NCBI GenBank assembly: GCA_017473085.1 | Contig: JAFUNF010000005.1 | Location: 1-40,746, forward strand | DNA from: Clostridia bacterium | Lineage (GTDB): Bacteria; Bacillota; Clostridia; Oscillospirales; CAG-272 | Reading direction: 5' to 3' | Length of the DNA stretch: 40,746 bases | In this document: piece by piece, positions 1 to 5,213 of the stretch | Numbering within the stretch: the stretch's first letter is position 1 | Layout: every line of letters starts with the position of its first letter | Position numbers and translations under genes: made by a program | Notes under the pieces: model-generated | Told to the model about the DNA's origin: nothing | Database searches by the model: none | What the model saw: only the letters and a program-made list of their open reading frames with translations

Positions 1-240
1 AATTGCAATGCGTCCACCATAGTTGGTGTACTTTTGCAGAATCTCACCAGCAAGCCCAGTGCTGAGGATGAAAAAGTCCTCAACAATCAGTTTTTTGTCA
101 ATTATGATATTCTTTGTGCCTACATTATACTTTGCAGTCATTAGCACATCGAGTGCAGACTGTGCATCTGTAAATACCTTTTCATCGCTGTTTATAACAG
201 CGCATAATATGTTGTTTTGTTCAACTGTTTGGATGGTCAT
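1..240 (-). CDS. DUF4180 family protein (partial, C-terminus outside window)
   Basis: The first 80 residues of a protein reading leftwards off the window edge. It begins MTIQTVEQNN and carries the DUF4180 hallmarks: a TDAQSALDVL segment, then the block VEDFFILSTGLAGEILQKY (about residues 54-72) that is the most conserved part of this small family (usually about 120 aa). The function of DUF4180 is unknown; in other genomes it often sits beside regulators. The ATG at 240-238 is preceded by a GAGGT ribosome site and by a promoter-like TTGAAT (308-303), 17-bp spacer, TATAAT (285-280) on the same strand. The neighbouring genes on the same strand belong to the defence island, but this gene has its own promoter and may be resident chromosome. 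Family assignment is secure from the motif; function is not. Confidence 0.85.
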   Translation of the reverse strand, partial: MTIQTVEQNNILCAVINSDEKVFTDAQSALDVLMTAKYNVGTKNIIIDKKLIVEDFFILSTGLAGEILQKYTNYGGRIAI

Positions 241-279
241 TTGTCTTACCTCGTCAAATTCTTATTTATCGGTGAGTTT

Positions 280-308
280 ATTATATCATATTTTTATGAA
301 TAATTCAA
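280..308 (-). promoter_or_regulatory. Promoter of the DUF4180 gene
   Basis: On the minus strand, TTGAAT (308-303) and TATAAT (285-280) are separated by exactly 17 bp, about 40 bp upstream of the DUF4180 ATG. The match to the housekeeping sigma consensus is good. Confidence 0.65.
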
Positions 309-332
309 GCATTTTCACTCCAAAAGCAGGGG

Positions 333-463
333 CAGGTCATCTATGCCTATCCCTGCTTGATGAGGTGTTATAAGCCCTTGATTTTGCTTGGCTTTTTCAT
401 TCCTAAATGCTAACACCTTCGGGCTTATGTAGGTGACCGTTCCCGAAAGGAGAAGGAACGGTC
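333..463. repeat. Cluster of inverted repeats between DUF4180 and the HTH pair
   Basis: This non-coding stretch has three structures. First, a near-palindrome at about 333-356 (AGCAGGGGCAGG against CCTATCCCTGCT). Second, two interleaved inverted-repeat pairs: AGGTGTTA (363-370) with TAACACCT (411-418), and ATAAGCCC (370-377) with GGGCTTAT (421-428). Their order means the two pairings cross, as in an H-type pseudoknot. Third, a perfect 9-bp hairpin GACCGTTCC (435-443) with GGAACGGTC (455-463). It lies just downstream of the minus-strand HTH genes, so it could be their 3' structured region or a recombination or transfer site. No function can be assigned. Confidence 0.6.
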
Positions 464-485
464 TATATTGAAGGAGATGAGTATG

Positions 486-1073
486 TCATTCTGTTTCGGT
501 GTTGTAAAATCGCTTCATTATTTCTATATGGGCATCCGATTTCATGACGATGCTATATGCGTGTTCATAGTAGAAGTCTATGAGCCATGCTTTCGTTGTG
601 AACACTCCGCTTTGAGCTTTGACGGTTCGCAGAATTTTCTTTTCCATCCATCGGTTAACCGAGGTTTTCGCATAGCCTGTGATTCGGCTCACGTCGGTGC
701 TGTAGAGGAGGTCAGGTTCTGCGTACCATTCATCTTCGAGCCATAGTCTGAAATCTTCGGGAGGTCGGTTGTACAGCATAGGGTGGATTGATGTTTCACC
801 TACGGATTCGACCTTCGGCTTTTTTGCCGAGAACCTTCCGACGGGTATCTTCACAGATGGATCGGCTTGCTCGACCTTGTCGAGGTATTCAAAGAGATCA
901 TCCATCCTTACGGTGTACTGCTTGGTTTTCTTTTCGCTGATCTCACACTTGATGATTCCGTTTTGGAGCATCCACGCCGTCTTGCGTTTGCTGATGTGGA
1001 GAATGCACCGTATGTTTTCGAGGGAGAGCGTTTCGGGATAGTTACTTCTTATTTCTTCTCTGACGGTAATCAT
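486..1073 (-). CDS. Excisionase-like helix-turn-helix protein (195 aa)
   Basis: A 195-residue protein with two regions that look like winged-helix or excisionase-type DNA-binding units: residues about 18-65 (LENIRCILHISKRKTAWMLQ followed by a short wing and DDLFEYLDK) and residues about 120-170 (LLYSTDVSRITGYAKTSVNR and a TKAWLIDFYYEH tail). Such proteins are common as accessory or directionality factors on integrative elements of Firmicutes. Its ATG overlaps the stop of the upstream HTH gene in an ATGA (1073-1070), so the pair is translationally coupled. The base composition is noticeably more GC-rich than the endonuclease gene to the right, which suggests a different origin. The HTH character is inferred from pattern; no partner or target is visible. 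Confidence 0.65.
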   Translation of the reverse strand: MITVREEIRSNYPETLSLENIRCILHISKRKTAWMLQNGIIKCEISEKKTKQYTVRMDDLFEYLDKVEQADPSVKIPVGRFSAKKPKVESVGETSIHPMLYNRPPEDFRLWLEDEWYAEPDLLYSTDVSRITGYAKTSVNRWMEKKILRTVKAQSGVFTTKAWLIDFYYEHAYSIVMKSDAHIEIMKRFYNTETE

Positions 1074-1330
1074 TTGTCACCATCCTTTATCGAGAAGTAT
1101 CGAAGGTTTCCATCCTCGCAATGGTCGGCGAGGTATTCCACGAGATCGATCTTTGCGATTATGTAGGTGTTCTGATACTTGTACGCTTTCAGCTCTTTGG
1201 TTCTTATCATCTCGTAGACTCGGTTCTTTCCGAAGGGGGAGAACTTGGCGACCTTGAGGGGCGACATGATTTCGGGAGCGTTGCGAAGCATGGTTTCGAA
1301 CTCTTTGATTCTTTCTTCTCTTGTTTTCAT
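1070..1330 (-). CDS. Small excisionase-like HTH protein (86 aa)
   Basis: An 86-residue protein that reads MSPLKVAKFSPFGKNRVYEMIRTKELKAYKY in its centre (residues about 22-52). This is the usual layout of an excisionase or MerR-type HTH_17 domain: helix, turn, recognition helix, then a short wing and a final helix (DLVEYLADH). It most likely binds DNA as a regulator or recombination directionality factor. It is the first gene of a two-gene unit with the 195-aa HTH protein, the stop and start overlapping by 4 nt. An AAGGATG ribosome site precedes the ATG. The adjacent non-coding region contains 11-bp-spaced repeats that could be its binding sites; that link is inference. Confidence 0.7.
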   Translation of the reverse strand: MKTREERIKEFETMLRNAPEIMSPLKVAKFSPFGKNRVYEMIRTKELKAYKYQNTYIIAKIDLVEYLADHCEDGNLRYFSIKDGDK

Positions 1331-1392
1331 TTTAGGTTCATCCTTTTCTTTTATTTTTGGCAGACGAGAATTGGATTTACCTACCTTGTTTG

Positions 1393-1421
1393 TTGACAGT
1401 TTGGATTTTCTATGTTATAAT
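1393..1421 (+). promoter_or_regulatory. Perfect-consensus sigma70-type promoter
   Basis: TTGACA at 1393-1398, a 17-bp spacer and TATAAT at 1416-1421, with no mismatch to consensus. Predicted start is near 1428, which is about 280 nt upstream of the next plus-strand start codon. The transcript would pass through the TTCTCGCA repeats and the 1595-1620 hairpin, so it could be a separate small RNA or a long leader. Confidence 0.7.
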
Positions 1422-1456
1422 ATGCTTACACTTGTAGCAATGCAATTTTCAGCAGT

Positions 1457-1486
1457 TTCTCGCAGGCTTCTCGCAATTTTCTCGCA
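1457..1486. repeat. Three 11-bp-spaced TTCTCGCA direct repeats
   Basis: TTCTCGCA occurs at 1457-1464, 1468-1475 and 1479-1486, with start-to-start spacing of exactly 11 bp, about one helical turn. All copies therefore face the same side of the DNA. The arrangement resembles iterons or a multimeric operator. They lie about 30 bp downstream of the predicted transcription start at 1428. Confidence 0.7.
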
Positions 1487-1663
1487 AATTTCCGGGAAGG
1501 TGCGAGGAAAAGTCTAAATCGGGCTGAAAATCGGGGAGGTTTAGGGATTATTCGGGACGATTCGGGAAGTATCCGAAAAGTCTTGAAAAGGAGAAATTCA
1601 AACCCCTGTGGGTTCGAATTGGAATTTGCTACCATTTTTATTTGTTAAAACCAAGATAACTTG

Positions 1664-1692
1664 TTGATTTCGCTTTTATTAAGTGATATAAT
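1664..1692 (+). promoter_or_regulatory. Promoter of the B3-domain restriction endonuclease gene
   Basis: TTGATT (1664-1669), 17-bp spacer, TATAAT (1687-1692). Transcription would begin near 1699, almost at the GAGGTG ribosome site (1699-1704) that precedes the ATG at 1710, so the leader is only about 11 nt. Confidence 0.65.
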
Positions 1693-1709
1693 AAATTTGA
1701 GGTGATGTT

Positions 1710-2849
1710 ATGTTCTACGAATTACAACCCAAAGAGCAACAAGAAAATTATAAATTGATGCTTAAAATAATAGGCAGTTTGACAAAATTATTCTCTGATA
1801 GCAACTCGCCATACTTACCATACCGTGTTCAAGAGAATGTTTTTTGCAAATATTTTGAAGCTGAAAATCTTGCTCGAAGCGACAATTCAGCAGATGCAAA
1901 AAAAGAAAAATTTGGTATTGGTCTTAAAACTTGGGTGGGAAATAACGACCAAAAAATTGCTGAATTTGATAGTTTAAGAGCACAATACGCTACTTTGACA
2001 GGAATTAAACTTGCGAAAAAGATAGCTGAATACAGAAATGAACGAATAAGAGTTACCAAAAACCTTTACGATATTGATAATCTTGTATATCATATTGTTA
2101 AAAGAGTTCCAAACGCTATGCAAATTTTAGAACATTCCTTTGATTACATTGATATAGGTAATATCTCTCTCATTCGCAAGGGGAATAAAAACAATACGTA
2201 TTTTACTGACGGTAAACACACATACCATTTTAGCTTATCAAAAAACACTTTGTATATGCTTTTTGAAAATATGGTATTGTTAGATAGTTTTGATGTTGAA
2301 ATACTTGATGACCCTTATTCGTATTTGATGAATTTGACTGTTCCTACACAAGTTGCCCCCCCTCTTCCCGTTGTTGATAATGTCGAATTAGATACATCAA
2401 ATAAAGTTTGTTTGAGATTATATTCCGTGAAAAAAGGCAAGAAAATTGTGCCTAACAAAAGCGGTTTGAATCAATGGAATGCTCTCGGCAGAAAGCGTAA
2501 TGTAAATGAAATTTACATACCATTTCCTTCCGAAGATAGGAAACGATTTAGAGACTTTTTCCCTGCAAGAAACACATCTTTTAAAGTAATTTTGCCAAAT
2601 GGCAGAGAGATTTCTGCTAAAGTTTGCCAACAAGGCGACAAGGCAATTATGAGCAATCCTAACAAAGAGTTAGGAGAATGGCTTCTTCGCAAAGTTTTTG
2701 AAATTAAAGAGAAAACACTCGTTACATACGATATGTTAGAATTGTTTGGCGTTGATAGCGTAGTTTTCACAAAAATAGAAGATTTGAAATATAAAGTTGA
2801 TTTTGCAGAGATTGGCACATACGAAGCATTTTACGGAGAAAATAAATAA
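1710..2849 (+). CDS. Type II restriction endonuclease with C-terminal B3-like DNA-binding domain
   Basis: A 379-aa protein of two parts. The N-terminal half (about 1-210) resembles endonucleases that accompany C5 methyltransferases: it has Glu42, the segment RSDNSADA (Asp58 and Asp62) and GIGLK ending at Lys73, then a KIAEYRNERI helix. This spacing could be a PD-(D/E)xK-type active site, but that is inference. The C-terminal part (about 228-365) matches the NgoFVII/BfiI-type B3 module: KSGLNQWNALGR, NEIYIPFP, DFFPAR, a Q-GDKAI strand and NKELGEWLLRK. B3 domains read short DNA sequences. The gene converges with a C5 methyltransferase, with a shared terminator between them, which is the usual R-M pairing (system A). 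A GAGGTG ribosome site supports the ATG. The recognition sequence cannot be predicted. Confidence 0.8.
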   Translation: MFYELQPKEQQENYKLMLKIIGSLTKLFSDSNSPYLPYRVQENVFCKYFEAENLARSDNSADAKKEKFGIGLKTWVGNNDQKIAEFDSLRAQYATLTGIKLAKKIAEYRNERIRVTKNLYDIDNLVYHIVKRVPNAMQILEHSFDYIDIGNISLIRKGNKNNTYFTDGKHTYHFSLSKNTLYMLFENMVLLDSFDVEILDDPYSYLMNLTVPTQVAPPLPVVDNVELDTSNKVCLRLYSVKKGKKIVPNKSGLNQWNALGRKRNVNEIYIPFPSEDRKRFRDFFPARNTSFKVILPNGREISAKVCQQGDKAIMSNPNKELGEWLLRKVFEIKEKTLVTYDMLELFGVDSVVFTKIEDLKYKVDFAEIGTYEAFYGENK

Positions 2850-2850
2850 T

Positions 2851-2875
2851 AAAGAGGTGCGTTTGCACCTCTTTT
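2851..2875. terminator. Bidirectional terminator between the endonuclease and methyltransferase genes
   Basis: AAAGAGGTGC (2851-2860), GTTT loop, GCACCTCTTT (2865-2874), with T and A runs on both sides. It serves both convergent genes and overlaps the methyltransferase stop codon. Confidence 0.85.
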
Positions 2876-3836
2876 AGTTTAATATTGCTTTTTTTATTTC
2901 TTCTGCTATTCTTTGAATAACTGTTACAACTACTGAATTTCCTGCCTGTTTATATAATGCTCCATTGCATATTGTCGTAGGTAGCATATAATCTTGTGGG
3001 AATCCCTGCAAGTTAAAGCATTCTCTCGGAGTCAATTTTCTTATTTCACCATTAAACATACGAATTAAAGGAACATTATGTCCTCCCATTCCCATGTTTG
3101 CTGTTAATGTTGGGCAAAGCTTACTTTTATTTTCTCTTACGTAAACTCTACGCCATTGATAACAAGTATCTGATTTTGTAACTCCAGTTACAAGTTCTTT
3201 ATAAAAAGGACATTTTTCTGTGTAATAGAATTTATCGTCCTGCCTTGTTTCAAAGTCAATTACGTCTTTTAGAGTTTTTGTCAGCTTAATTGGTTTAGGA
3301 AAATCAAAGTTTTTATACAATTCTTTGTCCTTGAAACATACCAAGTATATTCTTTCCCTTGTTTGAGGTATATTACCGTAATTTGAAGCGTTTAATACAG
3401 CTGATTTGACAAAATATCCGAGTTTTTCTAATGTATCGCTAATAACTGCAAAAGTATTTCCATTATCGTGTGATACAAGATTTTTAACATTTTCAAGAAA
3501 TATAACTTTGGGATGTTTCTGCTCTATAATGCGTGCAAGTTCAAAAAATAGGTTTCCTCTGCCTTTTTCATCATTAAATCCTTGACGATACCCTGCAACA
3601 GAGAATGCCTGGCAGGGAAATCCTGCTAACATTATATCAAAGTCTGGTATATCTTTATTAGCGTCTAAGCCTCTAATATCACACAGTGCAAATTCAACAT
3701 TTGGGAAATTCAATTTATATGTTACGGAAGCATTGTAATCAAATTCGTTAGCGAAAATAGTCTTAAAGCCTGCTAATTCAAAGCCTTTGTCTATTCCTCC
3801 AACGCCTGCAAAGAATGAAGCACATTTTAATTTCAT
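2874..3836 (-). CDS. DNA (cytosine-5) methyltransferase, system A
   Basis: A 320-aa C5-cytosine methyltransferase that would protect the target of the neighbouring endonuclease. All core motifs are visible: motif I FFAGVGG (residues 8-14), motif IV AGFPCQAFS with the catalytic Cys75, motif VI LENV (115-117), motif VIII QTRERIY (Q158, R160, R162), a target-recognition region at about 200-245, then CPTLTANMG, LQGFPQDY and the terminal AGNSVVV motif X. Length is typical for compact family members. It is clearly a subfamily relative of the 311-aa methyltransferase at 9013-9948. The start is chosen at the ATG behind an AAGAGGT ribosome site. A TTGATT-17-TAAAAT promoter and a 14-bp palindrome lie just upstream. 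Confidence 0.95.
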   Translation of the reverse strand: MKLKCASFFAGVGGIDKGFELAGFKTIFANEFDYNASVTYKLNFPNVEFALCDIRGLDANKDIPDFDIMLAGFPCQAFSVAGYRQGFNDEKGRGNLFFELARIIEQKHPKVIFLENVKNLVSHDNGNTFAVISDTLEKLGYFVKSAVLNASNYGNIPQTRERIYLVCFKDKELYKNFDFPKPIKLTKTLKDVIDFETRQDDKFYYTEKCPFYKELVTGVTKSDTCYQWRRVYVRENKSKLCPTLTANMGMGGHNVPLIRMFNGEIRKLTPRECFNLQGFPQDYMLPTTICNGALYKQAGNSVVVTVIQRIAEEIKKAILN

Positions 3837-3858
3837 TTTTCTTTACCTCTTTCAAAAA

Positions 3859-3872
3859 TGCGGCATGCCGCA
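3859..3872. promoter_or_regulatory. 14-bp perfect palindrome upstream of methyltransferase A
   Basis: TGCGGCATGCCGCA at 3859-3872 lies between the predicted transcription start (about 3877, minus strand) and the methyltransferase ATG (3836). The position is right for an autoregulatory operator or for a methylation-sensitive site. It is GC-rich in an otherwise AT-rich gap. Confidence 0.6.
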
Positions 3873-3883
3873 AATTCTAATTT

Positions 3884-3912
3884 ATTTTAGCATATTAGTA
3901 AAAAAAAATCAA
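3884..3912 (-). promoter_or_regulatory. Promoter of methyltransferase A
   Basis: On the minus strand, TTGATT (3912-3907), 17-bp spacer that includes a T tract, TAAAAT (3889-3884). The predicted start is about 40 nt from the ATG. Confidence 0.65.
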
Positions 3913-3981
3913 TAGTTTTACTAAAAAGAAAAGCAATGTCACACTTCTATTGAATCTTGTTTTTTCTAGATTATATTCGAC

Positions 3982-4013
3982 CTATTCTTTGCTTACTGCA
4001 TATCAAATTGTGA
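3982..4013. repeat. Left copy of the island-flanking direct repeat
   Basis: CTATTCTTTGCTTACTGC (3982-3999), followed after 4 nt by CAAATT-N-TGA to 4013. The same 18 bp, in the same orientation and with the same tail, recurs at 20548-20579 (28 of 32 positions identical). The two copies enclose only minus-strand genes. This looks like one end (att or target duplication) of an inserted unit. Confidence 0.75.
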
Positions 4014-4035
4014 AAGGCACGGATTCCGTGCCTTT
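4013..4035. terminator. Terminator-like hairpin at the left end of the defence block
   Basis: AAAGGCACGG (4013-4022), ATT loop, CCGTGCCTTT (4026-4035). It lies directly downstream of the minus-strand 88-aa gene. The T run on the minus strand is weak. Confidence 0.65.
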
Positions 4036-4039
4036 GCTT

Positions 4040-4306
4040 TTAGTCCCTTAGTGCTTCAAGCATAAGTCTTGCTCCGAACTTGAAGGCGTATGAAAATATC
4101 GCTTTTTCTGCTTTGCTTGAGTATTCACTCCAACAATCATCGAACTTCTCAAAAATCGCCTTCTGCTCGTCTGTTAGCGTTGCCATTAGCTCTTCTTGGT
4201 GTCGAGCTATGTATCCCATCAGTTCCTTCATTTCTTCCGTGTTATTTCTTGCATCATCCTGCGGAGATACATTTCCATACCACAGCTCATCTATCATCTT
4301 CTTCAT
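4040..4306 (-). CDS. DUF6809-like small protein (88 aa)
   Basis: An 88-aa protein starting MKKMIDELWYGNVSP and continuing through NNTEEMKELMGYIARH, LTDEQKAIFEKFDDCWSEY and EKAIFSYAFKFGARL. This is the pattern of a small, all-helical Clostridia family I recall as DUF6809, of unknown function. I choose the ATG at 4306-4304 over a longer frame because an AGGAGA ribosome site sits just before it. The gene overlaps the end of the upstream 82-aa gene by 20 nt, so the two are coupled. It is the last gene of the minus-strand block before the flanking repeat. Similar small genes are common on Clostridia mobile elements; a role in defence is not shown. Confidence 0.65.
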   Translation of the reverse strand: MKKMIDELWYGNVSPQDDARNNTEEMKELMGYIARHQEELMATLTDEQKAIFEKFDDCWSEYSSKAEKAIFSYAFKFGARLMLEALRD

Positions 4307-4535
4307 CTGTGCTCTCCTGATAAAAAGAGGACGAATCATCGCCAACAGGCTTTGAATCGTCCTCTATTTTTAATGCTTCACTAATTACATGCGCAGTCAC
4401 AAGCTTGTCCGTAATCTCAACAATTTCGTCAGCTGTAAGACCTTTTCCTCTGTACCTTTCAAGATCCCTCTCGACAAGCACGAGCACCTTCTCGCTCGTC
4501 CTCGGATACATGCTTTTCAATGCTTCTAATATCAT
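4287..4535 (-). CDS. Small acidic protein of unknown function (82 aa)
   Basis: An 82-aa protein beginning MILEALKSMYPRTSEKVLV. The first 55 residues are helical with a positively charged patch (ERDLERYRGKGLTADEIVE), and the tail is strongly acidic and serine-rich (residues 57-82). I do not recognise a family. The start is fixed by a strong AAGGAGGT ribosome site ending 6 nt before the ATG at 4535; a longer in-frame extension upstream lacks one. It is coupled to the 88-aa gene downstream by a 20-nt overlap. The upstream gap of 81 bp holds no clear terminator or promoter, so it may still be read with the nuclease and methyltransferase genes. Confidence 0.6.
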   Translation of the reverse strand: MILEALKSMYPRTSEKVLVLVERDLERYRGKGLTADEIVEITDKLVTAHVISEALKIEDDSKPVGDDSSSFYQESTDEEDDR

Positions 4536-4616
4536 AATGCTACCTCCTTCGTTTGGTAACACCACAATATCACAGAAAGATTCAAAAATCCAGCGAAATT
4601 TTGAAAAATACAAAAA

Positions 4617-5213
4617 TTATGTGTTTTTAGCAGCAGAAAAATCCATTAATACATGCACAAATCTTATTGCAGAAATATCACCTTCATAACAATAACTATG
4701 TGAATATATTCTAGATACATCGCAAAAATTATTAGATATAATATTAAGGTTTGTGCTAAGTAACGTATTGAGCTTGGAAAAATCTCCTGTTTCGAGAAAA
4801 GCAATCATGATAGCATAATTGCACGGACAAGGATATATCTTCTTTTTTGTAAATCGCTCTATACCTTCACCCACATATTCATTGTCGAAGTTGGATTTTG
4901 TAATATTACCATTAATAAATCTTTTACATTCTGCAACTATTAATTTACTTTCCGAAAAATCCAACCTTATAGAAATATCCATTCTTCCCATATCTAAATA
5001 TGTCGTTTTATCATATGTAGATTCCTCAGTCGTAATTGAACTATGTTTGATCAATTTATTACTTTTTATTGTTTCAACCAAGTAATTTCTTCTTGTATTT
5101 TCAATTGGAATTTCATGAAAAGGATCATCAACAACCATAATTTTATAGGCTTTTACAATGGTATGAACAAGATTTTTTATCATTCGAGTTTTTACATATT
5201 CCCGCAAAGTCAT
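4617..5213 (-). CDS. Small PD-(D/E)xK nuclease-like restriction subunit (198 aa)
   Basis: A 198-aa protein whose centre reads MGRMDISIRLDF then LIVAECKRF: Asp79, and 15 residues on Glu95-Cys-Lys97. This is the PD-(D/E)xK active-site signature seen in restriction endonucleases. A YVGEGIERF segment follows at about 113-121, where many of these folds place a conserved helix. The start codon directly abuts the TAG stop of the large N6 methyltransferase gene (5216-5214), so the two are translationally coupled and likely work together: methylation by the large subunit, cleavage by this one. Family assignment beyond the nuclease motif is not possible by eye. Confidence 0.75.
   Translation of the reverse strand: MTLREYVKTRMIKNLVHTIVKAYKIMVVDDPFHEIPIENTRRNYLVETIKSNKLIKHSSITTEESTYDKTTYLDMGRMDISIRLDFSESKLIVAECKRFINGNITKSNFDNEYVGEGIERFTKKKIYPCPCNYAIMIAFLETGDFSKLNTLLSTNLNIISNNFCDVSRIYSHSYCYEGDISAIRFVHVLMDFSAAKNT

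Larger units (their letters stand above)
1331..1709. promoter_or_regulatory. Non-coding regulatory region with divergent promoters and iteron-like repeats
   Basis: This gap of about 380 bp separates the minus-strand HTH pair from the plus-strand endonuclease. It holds a perfect-consensus plus-strand promoter (1393-1421), three TTCTCGCA repeats at 11-bp spacing (1457, 1468, 1479) with one inverted TGCGAG at 1501, a direct repeat of ATTCGGGA (1550 and 1560), a hairpin at 1595-1620 (10 of 11 bp paired, CTGT loop), and a second promoter at 1664-1692 close to the endonuclease start. A short open frame on the minus strand here shows no codon or domain signal and I do not call it a gene. Confidence 0.6.

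Noticed and set aside
1426-1635. A 69-aa reading frame on the minus strand
   Set aside because: It runs through the promoter, iteron-like repeats and hairpin, has no ribosome site, and its residues mirror the nucleotide repeats.
1595-1636. A tRNA 3' end (GGGTTCGAATT followed later by CTACCA) as an integration site
   Set aside because: The T-loop-like TTCGAAT is followed by T instead of the required C, the T-stem does not pair, and no acceptor or anticodon arm is found upstream. It is better read as a simple hairpin with AATTCAAACCC.
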